Shown: one piece after another, positions 42,433 through 51,976 of the stretch
Numbering within the stretch: the stretch's first letter is position 1
Layout: each line of letters begins with the position of its first letter
DNA from: Mycobacterium colombiense
Lineage (GTDB): Bacteria > Actinomycetota > Actinomycetes > Mycobacteriales > Mycobacteriaceae
DNA length: 64,000 nt
Reading direction: 5' to 3'
Assembly: GCF_003284975.1 (NCBI RefSeq)
Contig: NZ_QMEU01000003.1
Coordinates: 80,897 to 144,896, forward strand
Translations under genes and position numbers: made by a program
The notes under the pieces: generated by a model
What the model saw: only the letters and a program-made list of their open reading frames with translations
What the model was told of the DNA's origin: nothing
Database searches by the model: none

Positions 42433-43290
42433 TCACCGGGCTACCGAGCCTCCACTCGGTGCGGCCGACAACAGCAGGGCATCGGCGATAGCGCGCCACG
42501 AGTCGGTTATCGCGACTGCGCCGGCCTCGATCAATTCCTCACGGCGGCAATCCCGTTCGTCGGGCGGCACGAACATCAGGTTGCCGATGGTGGCATAGCC
42601 GGCCGCGACCGCCGACGTCACGCCCGCCACCGAGTCCTCGACGGCCAGCCCTTGTTCGGCCGCCACGCCCAGCACCTGGCCGCAATGCAGGTACACCGCG
42701 GGATCGGGTTTGCTCGTCGGCACCGGAAGAGAATCCTCCGCGCTGAACGTCACCGCCTCCGATAGCAGCGCGTCGAGACCGGTGGCGGCGAAGCAGGCAC
42801 GCAACCGCTTGGTGGCGCTGGAGCTCACGGCCGCCAGCGCGTAGCGCGTTGCGAGTTCTCGCAACGGCTCCAGCACCTGCGGATCGGGGGTCAGCGTGAC
42901 GGCCAGATGAGCGGTGACCCGTTTGCGCTCCTCGCCCACCCACCGCTCGAGTTCGTCGGCGGACAACGCGTTGCCGCCCGCGAGGTCGCCGGCGTTGGCG
43001 ATCACCGCCGCGGGACGGCCCTGGGCCAGGGACCGCTCGAGCGGCACCGCGCACTGCACCGCCAGGTCGAGGGCCGTGGTGCGGAAGTTTTTCCCGACGG
43101 CACGCTTGCGCAACTCTTCGGAGCTGAGCGGGGCGGTCACGCCGAACCTGGCCAGGAAACGGTTGGTCACCTCGGTAGAGGCGTCGAAAGCCGGCCGCTC
43201 CGAACCGAATAGGTTGTCGTCGGCGTCGCACAGCAACGTGGTGATCGGCGCGGGGTCGAAGGCGCGCACGAAGGTCAACCCGAAGGTCAT
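42433..43290 (-). CDS. HAD-superfamily sugar-phosphate phosphatase
   Basis: 285 residues. Motif I is LLCDADDNLFGSE (nucleophile and acid Asp as D-x-D, but Asp-Asn in place of the usual Gly-Thr), motif II Ser is in AAVSSSATKRL, motif III is SKPDPAVYL and motif IV is AVEDSVAGV. This is the beta-phosphoglucomutase/DOG-phosphatase branch, which dephosphorylates small sugar phosphates. It overlaps the upstream polyol dehydrogenase by 4 bp. It may hydrolyse mannitol-1-phosphate or a similar ester before oxidation. The motif I variant makes rate or substrate uncertain. Confidence 0.85.
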   Translation of the reverse strand: MTFGLTFVRAFDPAPITTLLCDADDNLFGSERPAFDASTEVTNRFLARFGVTAPLSSEELRKRAVGKNFRTTALDLAVQCAVPLERSLAQGRPAAVIANAGDLAGGNALSADELERWVGEERKRVTAHLAVTLTPDPQVLEPLRELATRYALAAVSSSATKRLRACFAATGLDALLSEAVTFSAEDSLPVPTSKPDPAVYLHCGQVLGVAAEQGLAVEDSVAGVTSAVAAGYATIGNLMFVPPDERDCRREELIEAGAVAITDSWRAIADALLLSAAPSGGSVAR

Positions 43291-44813
43291 CGCGACACCA
43301 ACTCCCGCTCGTCATTGCGCATCGCGTCCCGCAGCGTGGGCACCACACCGCGCACGTCGATATCGGCGATCATCGCGCCCAGGCGCTGGGAGAAGCCGGG
43401 AATCGCGCGCACCTCGGCGAACATCTCATGTCCCAGCAGCGGATCCGGGTTGCTGCGTGCCATGTTGGCCAACCTAGCGACCGGAATCGCCTGCGAGTCT
43501 TCCAGGCGCAGCTTGCGCCCGTTGAGGTCGTGGCCGCGCATGTAGCGCGCCCATCCGGCGACAGCCAACATCAGCAGCGTGTGCGGCCTGCCCTGGGCGA
43601 TGGCCTCCTGTAGCGAGGGCAGCACGAACGTCGCAATCTTGCTCGTTCCGCGCCGCGCCAGCCGCGAAAGCTGGTCACTCATGCGGGGGTTGCTGAGCCG
43701 ATCGAGCAAGGTGCCCCGGTACTCGGGGGTGTTCATGCCGGGAACCGGGGGCAGCAGCGGCTGAATCTCGTCGCGCAGGAGCGTTTCGACATAGTCGAAG
43801 ATGATGCGGTCCCGCATCGCCTCGTCGGTGCGCTGGTAGCCGGCCAGGGTGGCCAGGCAGGCGAGCGCGATGTGGGTTCCGTTGAGAAGACGGGTTTTGA
43901 TCAGCTTGTGGTCGCTGACGTCGGCGACGAACTCGGCGCCGACCTCGTCGAGCGGTGGTCGCCCGTTGCTGAACGAATCTTCGATCACCCACTGGCGATG
44001 CGGCTCGGTCACCACCGGCCATTTGTCGGCGACGCCGAACGTCTGCTCGACGAATTTGCGCTCCGACTTGGTGGTTTGCGGGGTGATGCGGTCGACCATG
44101 GTCGACGGGAACGCGACGTGGGTGTCGATCCACCGGGCGAGCCCGGCATCCTTCAGCGCGGCGAACGACACCAGCGCGGTTCTCGCGGGCTGGGTATCGC
44201 CGGGAACGTTGTCGCAGCACAGCACCGTGAAGGGGGCGACACCGGCGCGGCGGCGCCGGTCGAGGGCTTCGGCCAGGTATCCCCACGCGGTGGCGAAACC
44301 GTCGGAGGAGACGACGTCGGCGCGCACGTCGGGGTGGTCGGCGTCGAACTCGTCGGTGACCGGGTTGAGGAAGTATCCGTTGTCGGTGATGGTCAGGCTG
44401 ACGATGCGGGTTTCGGGGTCCGCCAGGGCGGCACGCACGGCCGCGCCGTCATTCGGCGCGTAATGCACGGAACCGATCGAGCCGACCACGCGGGCGGTTT
44501 GGCGGTCGTGGCCGCGCTGCACGACGGTGTACAGCCCGTCCTGGGCCGACAGCAGGTGTTTGACGTCCGGGGAATGCAGGCTGACGCTGGTCACACCCCA
44601 ACGTCCGGAAATGCCCGAGCGGGCCAGGTCGTCGAAGTAGACGGCCTGATGTGCGCGGTGGAAGTTGCCCGCGCCGATGTGGACGACTCCTCGGCCGAGG
44701 GCCGACCGGTCATAGGTCGGGATGTCGACGCGTTGTGAATGCAGTCGCAGCGTCGCATCGCTGAGTGGGACGCCGCTGTTTCGACGCCAGGGGGAGGGAA
44801 TTACGTCAAACAT
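43287..44813 (-). CDS. Mannitol-dehydrogenase-family polyol oxidoreductase (copy 2)
   Basis: 508 residues. VVHIGAGNFHRAHQAVY, VLCCDNVPGD, SMVDRITPQT and the catalytic K-x4-N-x2-H in LIKTRLLNGTHIALA. Full-length mannitol 2-dehydrogenase type, closest in pattern to enzymes that oxidise D-mannitol to D-fructose. First gene of the operon; the ATG at 44813 is chosen because family similarity begins there (VPLSDATLRLHSQRV), although the frame is open far upstream through ligD. An inverted repeat TGTCACA/TGTGACA lies in the promoter shared with ligD. Confidence 0.92.
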   Translation of the reverse strand: MFDVIPSPWRRNSGVPLSDATLRLHSQRVDIPTYDRSALGRGVVHIGAGNFHRAHQAVYFDDLARSGISGRWGVTSVSLHSPDVKHLLSAQDGLYTVVQRGHDRQTARVVGSIGSVHYAPNDGAAVRAALADPETRIVSLTITDNGYFLNPVTDEFDADHPDVRADVVSSDGFATAWGYLAEALDRRRRAGVAPFTVLCCDNVPGDTQPARTALVSFAALKDAGLARWIDTHVAFPSTMVDRITPQTTKSERKFVEQTFGVADKWPVVTEPHRQWVIEDSFSNGRPPLDEVGAEFVADVSDHKLIKTRLLNGTHIALACLATLAGYQRTDEAMRDRIIFDYVETLLRDEIQPLLPPVPGMNTPEYRGTLLDRLSNPRMSDQLSRLARRGTSKIATFVLPSLQEAIAQGRPHTLLMLAVAGWARYMRGHDLNGRKLRLEDSQAIPVARLANMARSNPDPLLGHEMFAEVRAIPGFSQRLGAMIADIDVRGVVPTLRDAMRNDERELVSR

Positions 44814-44942
44814 TGTGTGTCTGTGCCCCGGGTCGGTCGGCGATCTAACCCCTTCGTTAGTCATGTCACAAAAAAAGCTGACTGTGACACGATTAGTGGA
44901 GGTCAAAACGGTTAACACGCGCGAAACGCGTAGGTTGACAAC
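44814..44942. promoter_or_regulatory. Divergent promoter polyol operon / ligD with spaced palindrome
   Basis: 129 bp. It contains the perfect inverted repeat TGTCACA (44864-44870) / TGTGACA (44883-44889) with a 12-bp spacer that begins with an A6 run. The spacing suits a dimeric regulator of the sugar operon. Nearer to ligD, GGTTAACACGCGCGAAACGC precedes the start, without an obvious ribosome site, so ligD may have a short leader. Confidence 0.5.
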
Positions 44943-47210
44943 ATGGCACCGCGGGTGAAACTGACCAACGCCGACAAGGTGCTGTACCCCGCCACCGGCA
45001 CCACCAAGGGCGAAATCTTCGACTACTACACGCAAATCGCCGAGGTGATGATCCCGCACATCGCCGGCCGTCCGGCCACGCGCAAGCGGTGGCCCAACGG
45101 CGTCGGCGAAGAGTCCTTCTTCGAAAAGCAACTGGCCGCATCGGCGCCCGACTGGCTGCCGCGCGCCAGCGTGACCCATCGATCCGGAACGACGACATAT
45201 CCGATCATCGACAGCCCCACCGGTCTGGCCTGGATCGCCCAACAGGCCGCGCTGGAGGTCCACGTGCCGCAGTGGCGCTTCGTCGCCGAGTGGACCCGCA
45301 GCCGGGCCGAGGAATTGAAACCCGGACCGGCGACCCGTCTGGTGTTCGACCTGGACCCCGGTGAAGGCGTCACGATGGCCCAGCTGGCCGAGGTGGCGCA
45401 CGCCGTCCGTGAACTGATCACCGGGATCGGGCTGACCACCTATCCGCTCACCAGCGGCAGCAAGGGCCTGCACCTGTACACGCCGCTCGCCGAGCCGGTG
45501 AGCAGCAAGGGCGCTACGGTGTTGGCCAAACGTGTTGCGCAACAACTGGAAAAGACGATGCCCAAGCTGGTGACGTCGACCATGACCAAGAGCCTGCGCG
45601 CCGGAAAGATCTTCCTGGACTGGAGCCAGAACAACGGCTCCAAGACGACCATCGCACCCTACTCGCTGCGCGGGCGCGAACAACCCACCGTCGCGGCGCC
45701 GCGCACCTGGGCTGAACTCGACGACCCGTCGCTGCGCCAGCTTCGCTATGAGGAGGTGCTGGAGCGGGTGGCCCGCGACGGTGACCTGCTCGCGCCGCTC
45801 GACGCGGACGCGCCCGTTCCGGATCGGTTGACGAAATACCGCAGCATGCGCGACGCGTCGAAAACTCCCGAGCCGGTTCCGGTGGCGAAACCCGCTGTCG
45901 GACGAGGCAACAGCTTCGTCATCCAGGAACACCACGCCCGCCGGCTGCACTACGACTTCCGGCTGGAACGAGACGGCGTGCTGGTGTCCTGGGCGGTGCC
46001 GAAGAACCTGCCCGAGACCACATCGGTAAACCACCTGGCAGTCCACACCGAGGATCATCCGTTGGAATACGGCGGTTTCGAAGGCATCATTCCCAAGGGT
46101 GAGTACGGCGCGGGCAAGGTGATCATCTGGGATTCCGGAACCTACGAGGCCGAAAAGTTCAATGACTCCGCCGAAAAAGGGGAGGTGATCGTCAATCTGC
46201 GCGGCAGCAAGATCTCCGGACGCTACGCGCTGATCCAAACCAACGGCGATCAGTGGCTGGCACACCGGATGAAGGATCAGAAGGTTTTCGAGTTCGACAC
46301 GATCGCCCCCATGCTGGCCACCCATGGCTCAGTGACGACACTCAGGGCGAGCCAGTGGGCGTTCGAAGGCAAATGGGACGGCTACCGACTGTTGATCGAG
46401 GCCGACCGCGGCGCGCTGCGGGTACGGTCGCGCCGCGGCCGCGAGGTCACCCGGGAGTATCCCGAACTACAGTCGCTGGCAACCGATCTCGCCGATCATC
46501 ATGTAGTTCTCGATGGCGAGGCGGTGGTATTGGACGGCTCGGGTGTGCCCAACTTCCACGAGATGCAGAACCGCGGCCGCGGCTCCCGCGTCGAATTCTG
46601 GGCGTTCGATGTGCTCTACCTCGACGGCCGCTCGCTGCTGCGGGCCCGCTACTCGGACCGGCGCAGGGTGCTGGAAATGCTGGCTGCGGGCAGCGCTCTC
46701 ATCGTTCCCGAATTGCTGCCCGGGGACGGCGCGCAGGCGCTGGAGCATTCGGGCGAGCGCGGCTGGGAGGGGGTGATCGCCAAGCGGCGCGACGCCACCT
46801 ACCAGCCCGGGCGGCGCTCGTCGTCGTGGATCAAGGACAAGCACTGGAACACCCAGGAAGTCGTGATCGGCGGCTGGAAGGCCGGAGCGGGCGGACGTAG
46901 CAGCGGCATCGGCTCACTGCTGATGGGCATCCCCACCGCCGACGGCCTGCACTTCGCGGGGCGCGTCGGCACCGGGTTCACCGAACGCGACTTGGCCAAC
47001 CTGAAGAAGACGCTGGCGCCGCTGCACACCGACCAATCCCCGTTCCACCCCCCGCTGCCTCGCAGCGAAGCCCGGGGCGTGACCTACGTGAAGCCGGTCC
47101 TGGTGGGTGAGGTGCGCTACAGCGAGTGGACCCCGGATAACCGGCTACGCCAATCGAGTTGGCGCGGGCTGCGCCCGGACAAGGAAGCAAGTGAGGTGGT
47201 ACGCGAGTGA
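44943..47210 (+). CDS. ligD: ATP-dependent DNA ligase LigD (polymerase-nuclease-ligase)
   Basis: 755 residues with the mycobacterial domain order. Polymerase/primase about 1-290, metal motif VFDLDPG (Asp136, Asp138) and SGSKGLHLY; phosphoesterase about 320-450 (EHHARRLHYDFRLERDG and HPLEYGGFEGIIPKGEYG); ligase about 465-755 with the nucleotidyl Lys in EGKWDGYRLL (Lys477) and EGVIAKRRDATYQPG. It seals and processes Ku-bound double-strand breaks. ATG start; the stop overlaps the next gene (GTGA). In M. tuberculosis ku and ligD are adjacent and divergent; here a sugar operon separates them. Confidence 0.97.
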   Translation: MAPRVKLTNADKVLYPATGTTKGEIFDYYTQIAEVMIPHIAGRPATRKRWPNGVGEESFFEKQLAASAPDWLPRASVTHRSGTTTYPIIDSPTGLAWIAQQAALEVHVPQWRFVAEWTRSRAEELKPGPATRLVFDLDPGEGVTMAQLAEVAHAVRELITGIGLTTYPLTSGSKGLHLYTPLAEPVSSKGATVLAKRVAQQLEKTMPKLVTSTMTKSLRAGKIFLDWSQNNGSKTTIAPYSLRGREQPTVAAPRTWAELDDPSLRQLRYEEVLERVARDGDLLAPLDADAPVPDRLTKYRSMRDASKTPEPVPVAKPAVGRGNSFVIQEHHARRLHYDFRLERDGVLVSWAVPKNLPETTSVNHLAVHTEDHPLEYGGFEGIIPKGEYGAGKVIIWDSGTYEAEKFNDSAEKGEVIVNLRGSKISGRYALIQTNGDQWLAHRMKDQKVFEFDTIAPMLATHGSVTTLRASQWAFEGKWDGYRLLIEADRGALRVRSRRGREVTREYPELQSLATDLADHHVVLDGEAVVLDGSGVPNFHEMQNRGRGSRVEFWAFDVLYLDGRSLLRARYSDRRRVLEMLAAGSALIVPELLPGDGAQALEHSGERGWEGVIAKRRDATYQPGRRSSSWIKDKHWNTQEVVIGGWKAGAGGRSSGIGSLLMGIPTADGLHFAGRVGTGFTERDLANLKKTLAPLHTDQSPFHPPLPRSEARGVTYVKPVLVGEVRYSEWTPDNRLRQSSWRGLRPDKEASEVVRE

Positions 47211-49165
47211 AATGGGTTACCTACCAGTGCGATGACGGCGAGCGCGTCGGGCTCGTGTCCGGCGACACCATCTACGCGCTGGCGCCGGGGGTGACGCTGC
47301 TCGAGCTGATCGCGCGCGGCTCGGACGGATTGCGGCGGGCGGGGGAAGAAGCGCAGCGCACCCCGTCGGCGACCGTCCCGCTCGCCGACGCGCGACTGCT
47401 GGCACCGATTCCGCGCCCGCCGTCGATCCGCGATTCCCTATGCTTTTTGGACCACATGCGCAACTGCCAAGCCGCGCTGGGTGCCGGGCGGGTGCTCGCC
47501 GACACCTGGTACCGCATTCCCGCGTTCTACTTCGCCTGTCCGACAACCGTACTGGGCCCCTACGACGACGCCCCGACGGCACCCGGCAGCGCTTGGCAGG
47601 ACTTCGAATTGGAGATCGCCGCGGTGATCGGCACCGGTGGAAAGGATCTCACTGTCGAGCAGGCCGAACAGGCCATCATCGGCTACACCATTTTCAATGA
47701 CTGGTCCGCGCGCGATCTGCAGCAGATGGAAAGCCAGCTGGGGATCGGTCAAGGCAAGGGCAAGGACAGCGGGGTCACGCTGGGCCCCTACCTGGTGACC
47801 CCCGACGAGCTCGAGCCGTACCGGCGCGCCGGCCGACTGGACCTGCGGGTGACCGCACTGGTAAACGACGCAGTGATCGGTTCGGGGTCGACCGCCCAAA
47901 TGGATTGGAGCTTCGGCGAAGTCATCTCCTACGCCTCGCGGGGCGTCACGCTGAATCCCGGTGACGTCATCGGCTCCGGGACGGTGCCCACCTGCACGCT
48001 GGTCGAGCACCTCAATCCCGCTGCGCTGGAAGCGTTTCCGGGCTGGCTGCACGACGGCGACGTCGTCACGCTTCGGGTCCAGGGCTTGGGGGAGACCCGG
48101 CAAAGTGTCCGCGCCAGCGGCGCGCCGCATCATCTGGCCCCCCGGCCCAACCCCGACGCCGCACCTGCCCCGGCCCGGGTCAACCGCGCGCCGGCGAAGG
48201 TGCCCTACACCCGCGGGCTGCATCAGGTCGGCGACCGGGTGTGGGCATGGACGTTGCCCGACGGTGGTTACGGGTGGAGCAACGCCGGGCTGATCGCCGG
48301 CGACGGTGCGTCAATGCTGGTGGACACCCTGTTCGACCTGGCGCTGACCCGCGAGATGCTCGCCGCCCTGCGGCCCATCACCGGGCCGGCGCCGATCACC
48401 GACGCGGTGATCACCCACTCCAACGGCGACCACACCCACGGCAATCAGTTGCTCGACGCGTCGGTGCGCATCATCGCCGCCCACGGCACCGCCGAGGAGA
48501 TCGAGCACGGCATGGCCCCCGAGATGCTGGCCATGGCGCAGACAGCCAACCTCGGGCCGGTGGCAACGCCGTACACGCGGGAACGCTTTGGGCACTTCGA
48601 CTTCAGCAACATCACGCTGCGCAACGCCGACCAGACCTTCGAACGCAACCTGTCGATCGAGGTGGGTGGGCGCCGGATCGACGTGCTGAACCTGGGTCCC
48701 GCGCACACCGCCGCCGACTCGGTGGTGCATGTGCCCGACGCCGGCGTGCTGTTCGGCGGCGACCTGTTGTTCATCGGCTGCACGCCCATCGTGTGGGCGG
48801 GCCCGATCGCCAACTGGGTCGCGGCGTGCGACGCGATGATCGCGCTGGACGCTCCCACGGTGGTGCCCGGCCACGGCCCGGTCACCGACCCGGATGGAAT
48901 CCGTGCTGTGCGTGGCTATCTCGTGCACGTCGCCGAACAGGCCGAGGCCGCATACCGCCGGGGCCTGTCGTGGGCCGAGGCCGCCGACACCATCGACCTC
49001 GGCGAGTACGCAACCTGGCTGGACGCTGAGCGCGTCGTCGTCAACGTCTACCAGCGATACCGCGAACTCGACCCACAGACACCGCAATTGGAAGTCATGG
49101 CGCTGCTCGTGATGCAGGCCGAATGGCTGGCGAAGCGGATCGGCGTGATTCACCGCGCCGGCTAG
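47207..49165 (+). CDS. Fumarylacetoacetate-hydrolase domain fused to metallo-beta-lactamase domain (Rv0939 type)
   Basis: 652 residues. The FAH-like part (about 70-300) has [16 protein letters not shown] (metal-binding Glu pair), [23 protein letters not shown] and [14 protein letters not shown]. The metallo-hydrolase part (about 335-560) has HSNGDH (404-409, the HxxxDH motif with Asn in place of the second His), [17 protein letters not shown] and [10 protein letters not shown]-terminal helical tail follows. One half would hydrate or cleave a dienoate/acylpyruvate, the other hydrolyse an ester or lactone. GTG start coupled to ligD. Role beside DNA repair is unclear. Confidence 0.88.
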   Translation: MKWVTYQCDDGERVGLVSGDTIYALAPGVTLLELIARGSDGLRRAGEEAQRTPSATVPLADARLLAPIPRPPSIRDSLCFLDHMRNCQAALGAGRVLADTWYRIPAFYFACPTTVLGPYDDAPTAPGSAWQDFELEIAAVIGTGGKDLTVEQAEQAIIGYTIFNDWSARDLQQMESQLGIGQGKGKDSGVTLGPYLVTPDELEPYRRAGRLDLRVTALVNDAVIGSGSTAQMDWSFGEVISYASRGVTLNPGDVIGSGTVPTCTLVEHLNPAALEAFPGWLHDGDVVTLRVQGLGETRQSVRASGAPHHLAPRPNPDAAPAPARVNRAPAKVPYTRGLHQVGDRVWAWTLPDGGYGWSNAGLIAGDGASMLVDTLFDLALTREMLAALRPITGPAPITDAVITHSNGDHTHGNQLLDASVRIIAAHGTAEEIEHGMAPEMLAMAQTANLGPVATPYTRERFGHFDFSNITLRNADQTFERNLSIEVGGRRIDVLNLGPAHTAADSVVHVPDAGVLFGGDLLFIGCTPIVWAGPIANWVAACDAMIALDAPTVVPGHGPVTDPDGIRAVRGYLVHVAEQAEAAYRRGLSWAEAADTIDLGEYATWLDAERVVVNVYQRYRELDPQTPQLEVMALLVMQAEWLAKRIGVIHRAG

Positions 49166-50079
49166 CGCCGCACGGCCCTGACGAACCTGATCGTGGTGGC
49201 GGGCACCTGCTGATCGGTGGGTCCCAGTTCCGGCAGACCCGCGGCGGCGAACAGGTCGGTGAGCCGAAACGTGGTGGTATCCCACCCGTTTGCGGCCAGA
49301 TGTGCGGCGACGTCGGTGTGCTCGCCGGCGTAGGCCAGGCCGGCGATGTCCAGCTCGAGCCCCTGCCTCCGCCAGCCCTCGGTCATGCGCTGCGCCTGCT
49401 CCTGCCCCTCCGGCGTCGCCGGGGCGACCGTCCCGAAATCGGCGGCGAACCGGCTGCCCTCGCTGGACAACGGAATGATGGCGTTCAGCAACCGCACTTC
49501 GGCTTCGGGCGGAAGAAATCCGATCAGCACTCCCTCGGCCAACCACGCCGTCGGCTGGTCCGGGTCAAAGCCGGCCTCCTGCAACGCCGTCGGCCAGTCC
49601 TCGCGCAAATCGATGCCCACGGTGCGGAGTTCGGCGGTGGGGGCCGCGCCGATCTCGGCCAGCGTCGCCGTCTTGAACGCGATCACCTCCGGCTGATCGA
49701 TCTCGTACACCGTCGTCCCGGCCGGCCACCGCAGCCGGTAGGCCCGCGAATCGAGCCCGGACGCCACGATCACCACCTGGCGCAGCCCGGCCTGCCCGGC
49801 GGCGGCGAAGTAGTCGTCGTAGAACCGGCCCCGGGCCGCGAAGGTGTCCACCATTCGCGCGAAGGCGACGCCCTCTTCGATGTCGGCCGAATCGAGTTCG
49901 CCGCTGGCCAGCTTGGTGAAGACGTCCAGCCCGACGGCACGCACCAGCGGCTCGGCGAACTCATCGGTGATGACCGGATGGGGACGTTTGGTGGCGGCCG
50001 CGCGGGCGGCGGCCACCATGGTGGCGGTGGCGCCCACGCTGCTGGCCAGGTCCCAGCTGTCGCCTTCGGTTCGTGCCAT
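49162..50079 (-). CDS. SAM-dependent methyltransferase, leucine-carboxyl-methyltransferase-like (UPF0677 type)
   Basis: 305 residues. [18 protein letters not shown] (SAM-binding loop) and [20 protein letters not shown] are the signatures of the large mycobacterial family of putative O-methyltransferases, as is the N-terminal [20 protein letters not shown]. Mycobacteria carry many copies with unknown acceptors, usually small acids or lipids. ATG start. The stop codon overlaps that of the FAH/MBL gene on the other strand. Divergent from the crotonase at 50155. Confidence 0.92.
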   Translation of the reverse strand: MARTEGDSWDLASSVGATATMVAAARAAATKRPHPVITDEFAEPLVRAVGLDVFTKLASGELDSADIEEGVAFARMVDTFAARGRFYDDYFAAAGQAGLRQVVIVASGLDSRAYRLRWPAGTTVYEIDQPEVIAFKTATLAEIGAAPTAELRTVGIDLREDWPTALQEAGFDPDQPTAWLAEGVLIGFLPPEAEVRLLNAIIPLSSEGSRFAADFGTVAPATPEGQEQAQRMTEGWRRQGLELDIAGLAYAGEHTDVAAHLAANGWDTTTFRLTDLFAAAGLPELGPTDQQVPATTIRFVRAVRR

Positions 50080-50154
50080 GACTTCTCCTTCGGTGTGGTG
50101 GCAAAACCACGGTATGCCTCATCGGTGAACGGGCACGTCGCCTACGGTTTCCCT

Positions 50155-50961
50155 ATGCCCGCAGTGACACTGGAAGCTCTCGACGACAACATCGCCTGCA
50201 TCACCCTGAACCGGCCCGAGCGTCTCAACGCCATCGACGGGTCGTTGATCGACGGCGTCGACAAGGCGCTCGACGTTCTCGACGAGGGCGAGTTCCGGGT
50301 GGCGATCCTGACGGGTGCCGGGCGCGGCTTTTGCGCCGGCGCCGATCTCAGCGGCACCGGCCAGCCGTGGACGCAGAACAAGCCGACCACCCCGGCGTTC
50401 AAGGTCAACTACGACGCGCAGGTTCGGTTGGCCAACCTGTACACCCGGATCTACGAGATGGACATTCCGGTGATCGGCGCGGTGAACGGTGTCGCCGTCG
50501 GTGGCGGCCTGGCCTTCTCGTTGGTTTGCGACGTCCGGGTCGCCTCCGAGCAGGCCCGGTTCGGTTCGGTGTTCATCAAGGCGGGCTTCTCGTCGATGGA
50601 CATGGGCACCAGCTACCTGCTACCGAAGATCGTCGGCGCCGGTGTGGCCCGCGAACTCATGCTCACCGGCCGCATCATCGATGCGGCCGAGGCCTATCGG
50701 ATCAAGCTGGTCCACGAGGTCGTCGCCCCCGACGAGCTGCTGCCCGCCGCGCTCAAGCTGGCCCGCTCGATCGCCGACAACAACGCTTATGGCGTGTGGC
50801 AAACCAAGATTGGGCTCAACGCCGCGCTCGACGCGCCCAGCCTGCGCCATGCCATCGAGATCGAGAACCGCACCCAGATCCTCAGCGGCTTCACCAACAA
50901 CCCGGTCGAGGCCGCCTTGGCGCACCGAGAGAAGCGCGCCCCGAAGTGGGATGCGTTGTGA
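50155..50961 (+). CDS. Crotonase-family protein (EchA-like)
   Basis: 268 residues. ITLNRPERLNAIDGSL, RGFCAGADLSGTG, IGAVNGVAVGGGLAFSLVCD. The first hydratase Glu is Ala (GGGLA) and the second is Phe (RFGSVF) by eye, while SSMDMGTSYLLPKIVG carries an Asp in the position used by isomerases. It is therefore more likely an isomerase or other CoA enzyme than a hydratase. ATG start 75 bp from the divergent methyltransferase. Ends with EKRAPKWDAL, typical of the family. Confidence 0.9.
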   Translation: MPAVTLEALDDNIACITLNRPERLNAIDGSLIDGVDKALDVLDEGEFRVAILTGAGRGFCAGADLSGTGQPWTQNKPTTPAFKVNYDAQVRLANLYTRIYEMDIPVIGAVNGVAVGGGLAFSLVCDVRVASEQARFGSVFIKAGFSSMDMGTSYLLPKIVGAGVARELMLTGRIIDAAEAYRIKLVHEVVAPDELLPAALKLARSIADNNAYGVWQTKIGLNAALDAPSLRHAIEIENRTQILSGFTNNPVEAALAHREKRAPKWDAL

Positions 50962-51008
50962 GGCTTGACCTTATGGCGACGGCCCACTGCGCACGGCTGT
51001 GGTCGATT

Positions 51009-51053
51009 GTGGCGACCCGCTTCGCCCGGCTGCGCCGCGCTTGCGATCGCCAC
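51009..51053. repeat. Palindromic element between convergent genes
   Basis: Arms GTGGCGA (51009-51015) and TCGCCAC (51047-51053) flank a GC-rich core containing GCTTCGCCCGGCTGCGCC and GCGCTTGCGA. It lies in the 112-bp gap between two converging genes. It could form a strong hairpin on either strand, so it may end both transcripts; it also looks like the palindromic repeats common in mycobacterial intergenic DNA, which I cannot confirm without a search. Confidence 0.5.
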
Positions 51054-51073
51054 GGCCGCGCTTGGAACCGCCG

Positions 51074-51940
51074 CTAAAGTTTCGCGATCACGTTCTCCGC
51101 GAACATCTCCAGGTTGCGGACCTTGCTGTCCAGCGGCTCGGTGTCCTTGCCCTTGATGTAGGGGATGCGGAAGCCGACGATGACGTCGGTGACGCCCTTG
51201 TCCTCGAGCCGTTTGATGCCGTCCGTGGTGTAGGCGTCGGCCGAGATGACGTGGATCTCGAACGGCCCCGTCTTGCCGGCCTCTTCGCGAAACTTCTTGA
51301 GCTTGGCCAGCAGGTGATCGAGCTCCTCGGGGTCACCGCCGCCGTGCATCCAGCCGTCCAGGCGCGCCGCGCGCCGCAGGGCCGCGTCGGCGTGCCCGCC
51401 GATCAGGATCGGCACGGGCTTGGTCGGGGCGGGCGTCATCTTGGTCTTGGGGATGTCGTAGAACTCGCCGTGGAACTCGAAATACTCACCGGTGGTCAGG
51501 CCCTGGATGATCTCGATGCATTCGTCCATCCGCTTACCGCGCCTGGCGAACGGGACGCCCAGCAGCTCGTAGTCCTCGGGCCACGGGCTGGTGCCGACGC
51601 CGAAACCCACTCGGTTGTCGGTCATCGCGGCCAGCGAGCCAATCTGCTTGGCCACCAACGCCGGTGGCCGGATGGGCAGCTTGAGGACGAAGAAGTTGAA
51701 CCGCAGCTTGGTGGTCACCGCGCCCAATGCCGATGTCAGCACGAAGGTTTCGATGAACTCCTTGCCGTCCAGGAACTCGCGGTTGCCGTCCGGGGTGTAG
51801 GGATACTTCGAGTCGGATTCGAAGGGGTAGGCGATGCTGTCGGCGATGGTCATGGCGTCGTAGCCGGCCGCCTCGGCTGCCTTGGCTAGCGGGATGTAGT
51901 ACTTAAAGTCCGTCATCGCCTCTGCGTAGGTAAACCGCAC
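51074..51940 (-). CDS. LLM-class F420-dependent oxidoreductase (Rv0940c type)
   Basis: 288 residues. Luciferase-like barrel: YYIPLAKAAEAAGYDAMTIA, LRFNFFVLKLPIRPPALVA, VGFGVGTSPWPEDYELLGVP and IPILIGGHAD-like VPILIGGHADAALRRAARL. Related actinobacterial enzymes use F420. The GTG start is chosen because AGGAAGG is about 8 nt upstream. A perfect KstR-type box lies 37 bp before it, so it probably belongs to the sterol-catabolism regulon and acts on a sterol-derived compound. I recall Rv0940c being listed in the KstR regulon. Confidence 0.9.
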   Translation of the reverse strand: MRFTYAEAMTDFKYYIPLAKAAEAAGYDAMTIADSIAYPFESDSKYPYTPDGNREFLDGKEFIETFVLTSALGAVTTKLRFNFFVLKLPIRPPALVAKQIGSLAAMTDNRVGFGVGTSPWPEDYELLGVPFARRGKRMDECIEIIQGLTTGEYFEFHGEFYDIPKTKMTPAPTKPVPILIGGHADAALRRAARLDGWMHGGGDPEELDHLLAKLKKFREEAGKTGPFEIHVISADAYTTDGIKRLEDKGVTDVIVGFRIPYIKGKDTEPLDSKVRNLEMFAENVIAKL

Positions 51941-51976
51941 GTCATCTGCCTTCCTGGAGGGGTCGTCCCTCGACAT

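Noticed and set aside
43287..46325. A 1012-codon minus-strand open frame running through ligD
   Set aside because: Only the part up to 44813 has family similarity (mannitol dehydrogenase); the rest is the antisense of ligD kept open by high GC content.
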